In this document: positions 58,124 to 64,000 of the stretch, piece after piece
Layout of the letters: each line of letters opens with the position of its first letter
Numbering within the stretch: position 1 is the stretch's first letter
Notes under the pieces: generated by a model
What the model was told of the DNA's origin: nothing
Databases searched by the model: none
The model's input: only the letters and a program-made list of their open reading frames with translations
NCBI RefSeq assembly: GCF_037975245.1
Contig: NC_092577.1
Span: 19,466,898-19,530,897, forward strand
Source of the DNA: Apostichopus japonicus
Taxonomy: Eukaryota > Echinodermata > Holothuroidea > Aspidochirotida > Stichopodidae
Direction: 5' to 3'
DNA: 64,000 nucleotides
Program-made: the position numbers and the translations under genes

Positions 58124-58300
58124 ATCGCTTCTCGGCCTTTTGGCTAAGATCATGTGTAGTATCTGTTCCCTTCGGGAATGGTGATACATACCTGACGATG
58201 ATCACACAGTCACAGTCCCGATGCAAGGGGACTGGGGCTGAGAGCGGATCAGTCGTTTGGTAGTTTGGTATTCGTGCCCAGGTTCTTTCCTGGGTGACTT
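58124..58300 (+). ncRNA. U2 snRNA-like RNA with divergent 3' two-thirds
   Basis: The first 45 bases read ATCGCTTCTCGGCCTTTTGG (stem-loop I), then CTAAGATCATGTGTAGTATC and TGTTC. Apart from one change this is the universal 5' end of U2, including the GTAGTA branch-site-recognition segment. After that the sequence is not U2. It has TTCCC-TTCG-GGAA, a small hairpin with a UUCG loop; AGTCCC...GGGACT, a second stem (about 58214-58232); and GCCCAGG...CCTGGGT, a third (about 58276-58295), followed by CTTTTTCTT. The canonical Sm site (ATTTTTGG) is not seen. It could be a U2 variant, a U2-headed SINE or a pseudogene; the T-run would also suit a Pol III terminator. Its length of about 177 bases is close to that of U2. 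Confidence 0.65.
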
Positions 58301-58820
58301 TTTCTTAAAAAGTACTTATTTACATAAATGAATTATTTATTCTCCTCGTTTAATGTTCAGCTATGATTCTTCAAGCAGCACTGACTTATTAATCTGGCCA
58401 GGACATTGTCGAAAAACCAAAAACTTTGTGAACAAGCCTTCTGAATTGTTACACTTTGTACTTTTCAAGTCTAAATTTAAAGTGTATCTTCTGGCAAGAT
58501 TTGTTCTGCACATTTTCCTCATCTTATAAGTATGTGCTTTACAGCATTTTTTAGAAAACTTTTCTTGATTAGCAGTGGAAGCATAGTTGTATTGTTCTTC
58601 AAAAATACAACATGTGTAGTTTTGTTTTAAAAAAAAGCTTTAATTTAGAACAGAATTGATCAGCTTTTTGGTTGTTATTAAGTACAGGTATCATCCTTGC
58701 CATACCATCCAAATTTTGCATACATTCTTCGCATGGTAAAGGATATATTGGAAGAAGCTATCATGATAAATAATTTACAACTTAATCTCATCAATTTTTT
58801 GTTGAATTTCATTCCTGTAG
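58301..58820. other. Non-coding spacer / possible intron
   Basis: AT-rich sequence upstream of the exon at 58821. No other feature recognised. Confidence 0.4.
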
Positions 58821-61800
58821 AAAACTATCAAATCGTTCCAACCCATTGTTTTGCTGCAAAAGGTACCAGCAGTTACTCCTCTCGCTTCCAGAGTAATCCT
58901 TCCATGGAAACAGGAACCAGAGGTAAGTCAAACTTCAATTTTAGTTGTGAGATATCATGGACGTGATATATTTCATTTGTATTTTGTCATTTTGAGACTG
59001 TCGAAATAAAATGTTAGTCTTTAGTCACAGTGGTATGTGTAGCAGATATTGTTGTCAAGAAGTGTATATTATTCTTGTATTAACAGCTTGTGCAGGTCTC
59101 ATGTAATGTTAAAGAAATGTGTCGAGAACTGGAAGGTAGTTAAATGAAATTTGAATTGGGTTAGTTTTTGTCATCTCACTCAAACTATTGGAGTAAATGT
59201 TTTGTGGTGAATATCGATTTAATTCGTTTGATTGTCTGGATACAACTGTTAAGTCTACATTTATCTACAAATTACTCAACACAGCATATTTCCCTTCCAA
59301 AACATGAATGTGTGACTTCTGCCAGACCAAATATTGGGCTATGATGTCATCATGCAGTTGTGAACTTCTAATCAGGCTGTTTTTATTTTAAACTAAATCA
59401 AATATCTCTGAAAGACAAAAACATTAACTTGTCAATGTGCAATGATGTCTTTAAAAGTTTCCAGCATTCAAACAAGCAAATATGCGTAACAAAAGTGGGA
59501 AGTAAATTGACCTTTTTGTTATTTAAGCAGTTGTTTGTAGCGGTAACTGACCCAGGGTTGCCTTGTTCATATTTTGTACGCTTTTGGGGCGGTTTGCACC
59601 TGCGTCGATGGGTCCCGGCGCTGTTTAGCAACAGAGAACCGCATAGTAGTACTCCAAACAGGATGGTGCGTGTCTTCTGCTCCGCTCTGATTGAGTTGCC
59701 CCCTGTTGACCTGTCACAGCCGGCCCTCGTTCACAGTTCGTTGCGAGATAGGGCCTTGAATGCAATTTTTGTCCAGGGACGTCATTCTGCCGAAGTATGG
59801 CGTTCGGTGCATTCAAGGCTGAATGGTGGCAGGCTCCGTGATCTTTCATGGAGAATTGCACACGGTGCCTTGGTGACCAACCTAAAAAGATATCATTGGC
59901 GATTGGGTGATGGACTGTGCCCGAGGACCGGCTGTGACAGCTTAGAGAGTACCGCTCATGTTTTTTGGCATTGTTGCTTTGTAGTTAACTTATGGGAGTG
60001 GTTCCAGACCTGGACCGACCGTGTTACGGGAGACCGTTCATGGTCGGTAGGGCAGGGCTTTATTCTATATGGGGTAGACCCTCCAGTTTGTTCGGTTGCT
60101 GTTTTGCATCGCATTATTTTTGTTTGCTCTATTGTGAAAAAACATGTTTGGCGGAATAGATGTGATGTGGTTTTTAGGGGGAAATTTGCCACTTGGCGGG
60201 CGGTCCTGGAGGCGGTGAAGTCTGACATTCGCCTTCAGATTGAAGGTGATTTTCGCCGTTTATCTGGGGCTGCCTTTTTTGGACGGTGGTGTGCTGGGGA
60301 GGGGTTTTTCGTTTCGATCCGTGCTGGTCGTCCTTTTGTGTTTTTTTGAATGTTTCAGTGGGGGGTTGGGCGTTTTGTCTCTGCAGGTCGGCGGGCGTAT
60401 GTTTTATTGGCTCGCTTGACCTGAGTTTCGTTTTTGAGAATGGGATGGTTCGGTAGTGCCGTTTGGCCGTGACGTTTTGTATCCCGCATGGCGGGTCACG
60501 TAAAAAGCACAAAAGTTTCATAATAAATGTTCTTCATGGCAACAATATTGTTGACACATTGTTCTTTGTGCCAAAAACGAAAGCATCATGATAATGAGAT
60601 TATGGTTACGTATCACTCCTGCAAACCCCCCCCCCCCTCCCAACTGACAAACTATTCGGTTAACACATACAACCACATGCCCAATCCCCCATCCACACAC
60701 AGACACACATAAAATCATACATGTTTTTCATCCCTGCCACCAATTGGTATTCCCCTACCATCAATTGGTATCCCCCAACCTATCTTTTGGTTTACCATAA
60801 GGTAACCGTAATAGATCTGTCAACCTTCATTCCAATAACTTAAAAGGGTCTGAGGTGTCCTACAGTTTAAGTGTTTTTTTTTTTTAATGGTAAGTGTAGT
60901 ACAATATCTCTTCTGTTTACAAACTTTAACTTATTTTCAGGAGGAGATAATGATGCTGATGATGACAACAATAGTGGTCATGACGACATAGATCATGATG
61001 GTGATAATGGTGACGATGTTAATGACCATGATGGTGATAATGGTGACTATGATGACCACGAAGGTGATGACGATAATGATGACCATGATGGTGATAATGG
61101 TCACGATGATGACCATGATGGTGATAATGACGATGATGATGACCATGACCATGATGGTGATAACGATTACAATGATGATGACCATGATGGTGATAACAAT
61201 GACGATGATGATGACCATGATGGTGATAACGACGACGATGATGACCATGATGGTGATAACGATTACAATGATGACCATGATGGTGATAACAATGACGATG
61301 ATGACCATGATGGTGATAACGATTACAATGATGATGACCATGATGGTGATAACAATGACGATGATGATGACCATGATGGTGATAACGACGACGATGATGA
61401 CCATGATGGTGATAACGATTACAATGATGACCATGATGGTGATAACAATGACGATGATGGTGATAACGATTGCAATGATGATGACCATGATGGTGATAAC
61501 AATGACGATGACCATGATGGTGATGACGATGACCATGATGGTGATAACGATGACCATGATAGTGATGACGATGATGATTGGCCACCTCTGTCACTACCTT
61601 CTTAGTTGGATCTAACAGGAACAGAGACATTCTCAGGTATGACAACTTCTACAGTAAATAATGATCCTACTTGCGCTATTGAAATTTCAACCTTCCACAC
61701 AACCCTCATGTCCTCAAATCTTTGCAAAGACAATTATACTGTTTATGGGAATAAAGATAATATCCTCATCTGGCAATGTCTTTCAATCAGTATCAATAAT

Positions 61801-63626
61801 CTCTCAATCAAACTCTTCTCACCAAAATGTAAACTCAGTGGCTAATCACTACATACATCTACAGAGAAGTTATGATGCACTTGCATTATCAGAATAGTAT
61901 ACAATGTATCTCTCACATCCTAACCTACAAGTTGTGCAGCAATTGTTTTAGATAAAGCAGGGCTACATCAACTTCAATCTATCGACCTTTATGCTTCATA
62001 AGCATTCAAAACACAATTTGGTTGGTTGACAATTTGATTGTTAAGTGTTGTCAACATCTTCTCGAAATGGTAGTCATTACAAAATTATTCTGTGAGCATG
62101 ACATCATCGCTGGCATTACTTTATGAGTCTGTTTATATGTTTCCACTTGCCTATCACCCTGTAGGTCAATGTTAGCTTATTAGTTTATTATGAAACTGGA
62201 AAAACAGATTTCATATTTATTCATGGTAAAGAACATAACATGATTCACAAGCTCAAAGCTCAAGCCCTGTAAACTTTTCTAACACCTACATACATACCCA
62301 GAACCGAGAACTGAATGATGCAACAAGAAATTTAGGAAATGTAATATCTTTCTCGCACATTCAATATTCTTGCGTGTGTCCTATTGAACCCATCCACACA
62401 CCAATCATACTTATTCATGTAGTAAAACAACTGCATCTATAAACCTTTGCTGTCTGTTAATAATGTGAATATGCCTTTGAAAATCCGCAAAATGAGTAAA
62501 GGAAACTTTGGAAAGTGCTAAGCTTCAAAAAGGTGAAAGGAGGATGCATACACTGTACTTTCTGCCACTATTTTGAATTTTTAAGTTGCCACAGATTAAA
62601 TTTTCTTACCCAATTATATTTTTTCTGTGTAGAATCAGAGAATGACGAGTGGCCGCCACCACCACCTCCCCGTCAAGAAAATTTCATGGCTGATATCTTT
62701 GGTAAGAATGTCAGAATCTTGATATGTTTCGATACATACACAAACTTACGATAACTTTTCAAGAAACCAAATCATCTTTTGCACATGACACCTTCACAAT
62801 GAAGGTCACATTTCTGAAAATCTTAATTTTTGGACTTTCTGTAAATAAATTTCTTTCACTACTAGTTGGTAGTAACCTGTATAAGTGAAAGGGTTTATTG
62901 TTAGGATTACAGAAGAAGTTAATTTTTCACTAATGTATTAATTTATCTTCAGGAGATGATAATTGGCCACCTTTGCCACTCCCTTCTCAATTGGAGCTAT
63001 CAGGAACAGAGACACACTCAGGCATGGAAACTTATGTATTAAGTTGACACTTTCTGTGTTAAATAACATGTGGCTGCTTCACTGTTTTGAGATGCAAGAA
63101 ATCAATACTGAAAGCTAAAGATGACTTCTATTTCAGTAACTCTGTACAGCTCAAAATATAAAGATACTGAGAAAACGGCTACATAACATGACAAAGGACA
63201 TTAACTTTTCTCGCTGAAGATATCATATATATATGGGAAGTTTACCAAGGGATGTCACTTAATTTTATGCAAGTATCTCAAAATATAGCATAGTGAACCA
63301 CCAAAAGACAGCACATCATTTCGTAGCTATGGCAATAATTATTATGAGTATGTTAACACCCTTTTTCCGGCAGGAGAAACCGTTTTTTGTTGTTGTAAAG
63401 TATTGATATATTGCATTGTGGGAAAACTGTGCAATCTTGTTCTTGATTTGCATATATTTTCTCTCAAACAGAGAAAATGGTTTCCTGGACAGCAGTCCAG
63501 AAGAATATGAAGACTTTTATGGACTTTATTTCACATCAATATGTTTTACTTTCTTAATTGGAGAAGATTATGATTGTCCATCCCTAGCTTCCCAAGTAGA
63601 TCTAACAGAAACAGACACAAATTCGG
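58821..63626 (+). CDS. Multi-exon gene of homologous phase 1-1 exons (WPPLPLPSQ motif), partial
   Basis: Five exons with consensus splice signals share phase 1 at both ends: 58821-58922, 60941-61636, 62633-62701, 62953-63021 and 63564-63626. The last four are clearly homologous. Exon 62953-63021 reads GDDNWPPLPLPSQLELSGTE plus THSG. 61570-61636 ends WPPLSLPS, stop, LDLTGTETFSG. 62633-62701 has ENDEWPPPPPPRQENF. 63564-63626 has DYDCPSLASQVDLTETDT plus NSG. The first exon ends METGTRG, a weaker match. Two exons are exactly 69 bases. The exon at 60941 also holds a long acidic repeat and an in-frame TAG (61603-61605) where the paralogous exon has CAA for Gln. The exon at 62953 has a GC in place of the GT donor. 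The product looks hydrophilic and extended; no known family is recognised. Both ends of the gene are undefined, and the right side may continue beyond the window. Confidence 0.55.
58923..60940 (+). other. Predicted intron containing a LINE fragment
   Basis: GTAAGT donor at 58923; TTATTTTCAG acceptor ending at 60940. The LINE fragment 59497-60510 sits inside in sense orientation. A C-run (about 60626-60635) and a T-run (60874-60885) are the only other features. Confidence 0.5.
59497..60510 (+). mobile_element. 5'-truncated Tx1-like LINE (ORF2 C-terminus and 3' end)
   Basis: It starts at GGGAAGTAAATTGACC, equal to 35934 of the full-length copy, and runs about 1 kb to the CACGTAAAAAGCAC end. 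It is flanked by ACAAAAGT (59489-59496 and 60509-60516; the AC may be element sequence). The frame 59429-60349 is open through the zf-RVT region (CPRTGC...HVFWHC), so it is very similar to the full-length element and recent. The codons before 59497 are not LINE sequence. No promoter or reverse transcriptase core is present. Confidence 0.94.
60941..61600 (+). repeat. Acidic coding repeat (DDHDGDN units) with 156-bp higher-order duplication
   Basis: Units of 18-27 bases built on GATGACCATGATGGTGATAAC encode DDHDGDN-type residues, about 25 copies. A block of 156 bases starting GATAACGATTAC at 61159 is repeated starting at 61315 almost without change, so the array grew by duplication of larger blocks. 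The frame stays open for the whole array, and all variation is in multiples of three. Confidence 0.9.
61637..62632 (+). other. Predicted intron
   Basis: GTATGA donor to TTTTCTGTGTAG acceptor. No other feature recognised inside. Confidence 0.45.
63022..63563 (+). other. Predicted intron, possibly with a decayed exon
   Basis: It follows a GC donor. At about 63467 an acceptor-like CTCTCAAACAG precedes ENGFLDSSPEEYEDFYG, which may be a further exon in a different phase. Not certain. Confidence 0.3.
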
Positions 63627-63644
63627 GTATGCAAAACTGTAAGT

Positions 63645-64000
63645 GTGCTTTTTACGTGCAAAGAAAACGGACACGGACCAAAGGTCAACAAAACTAACAT
63701 CAATCCCCCAGTCTGTTTAACATCCACCAAAAACCCACAAACAGAAATCTCTCACTAACCCACAAATATATAATGTAGCGTTTAACGTGATGTGAAAAGG
63801 ACACGGACCCAAAGGCCAAGAGAACCAAAACAATAAAGCTCTACAAACCAGCCCCAAAAAGCCAACTCCAAACAACAAACAGAACCCCCCCCCAACCCAT
63901 GTTATGTAACGACTACACAAAACCTCCCACACCTAACAACTAGCTCACTCCAAAATTTATCCGGGGTACGCCGTCAACCTTGATCGAGTGGGCCTCCATG
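63645..64000 (-). mobile_element. Half-LINE copy, 3' untranslated region and start of ORF1 tail, runs off the right edge
   Basis: It matches the 3' region of the element at 12407 (GTGCTTTTTACGTGCAAAG, CGGACACGGACCAAAGGTC, ATCCGGGGTACGCCGTC). It starts with the same terminal 13-mer. A deletion of about 117 bases relative to that copy joins GCCGTC to AACCTTGATCGAGTGG at about 63975. The last bases enter the ORF1 tail. It lies just after the last recognised exon (63626) of the repeated-exon gene, in antisense orientation. Confidence 0.92.

Noticed and set aside
61019-61645. Minus-strand His-rich and Ile/Val/Met-rich frames over 200 residues
   Set aside because: They are shadows of the DDHDGDN repeat. 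A pure triplet-like array keeps all frames open. The plus-strand acidic frame is preferred because it continues into the homologous exon motif.

Overview
The window is eukaryotic nuclear DNA. It is AT-rich and gene-poor, with GT-AG introns, microsatellites, minisatellites, and many LINE and DNA-transposon relics. The abundant TAGGCCTA-like words, the GACCTTTGGTGACC-type repeats and the mix of element families would fit a marine invertebrate deuterostome such as an echinoderm or hemichordate. That is an inference from general impression, not a marker-based identification.

Layout. 1-1050: 5'-truncated minus-strand copy of a Tx1/L1-like LINE. 3.1-4.65 kb and 6.9-8.55 kb: two different decayed hAT transposases. 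8.96-11.07 kb: broken CR1/L2/Rex1-type LINE ending in a GTCT microsatellite. 12.4-14.4 kb: an ORF1-only ('half-LINE') element with a 10-bp target-site duplication, set against a plus-strand LINE 3' fragment. 17.2-18.4 kb: pogo/Tigger transposase relic, followed by another half-LINE fragment. 19.29-19.90 kb: non-autonomous hAT-type element with perfect ends and an 8-bp duplication. 20.4-22.7 kb and 23.1-25.9 kb: two intron-bearing transposon-like genes on the plus strand, the second an EnSpm/CACTA-type tnp2 transposase. 27.77-29.56 kb: 1.8-kb fold-back element. 30.9-32.0 kb: decayed gene for a cysteine-protease-like (OTU/C76-like) protein. 32.05-36.95 kb: essentially full-length Tx1-like LINE with two ORFs and an 8-bp duplication. 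36.95-37.7 kb: palindromic and direct repeats. 40.0-41.1 kb: three-exon gene with a P2X7 C-terminal-like cysteine-rich domain. 43.04-43.31 kb: 254-bp inverted-repeat element with a 9-bp duplication. 44-50.5 kb: duplicated segments. 50.5-51.85 kb: candidate minus-strand exons. 58.12-58.30 kb: RNA-like sequence that begins as U2 snRNA and then diverges. 58.8-63.6 kb: multi-exon plus-strand gene built of homologous phase 1-1 exons, one containing a long Asp/His/Gly/Asn repeat, with a LINE fragment in one intron. 63.64-64.0 kb: half-LINE copy.

How the parts relate. The most coherent system is the LINE pair. An autonomous two-ORF element (32.05-36.95 kb) and a shorter ORF1-only family share related 5' ends, related ORF1 proteins and the same last 14 bases (CACGTAAAAAGCAC). 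This resembles the LINE / half-LINE (L1/HAL1) relationship of mammals and suggests that the short elements use the reverse transcriptase of the long ones. Most other coding sequence is dead transposase. The two host-like loci are the P2X7-C-like gene and the repeated-exon gene at the right end. Coordinates of exon ends come from reading splice signals by eye and are predictions.
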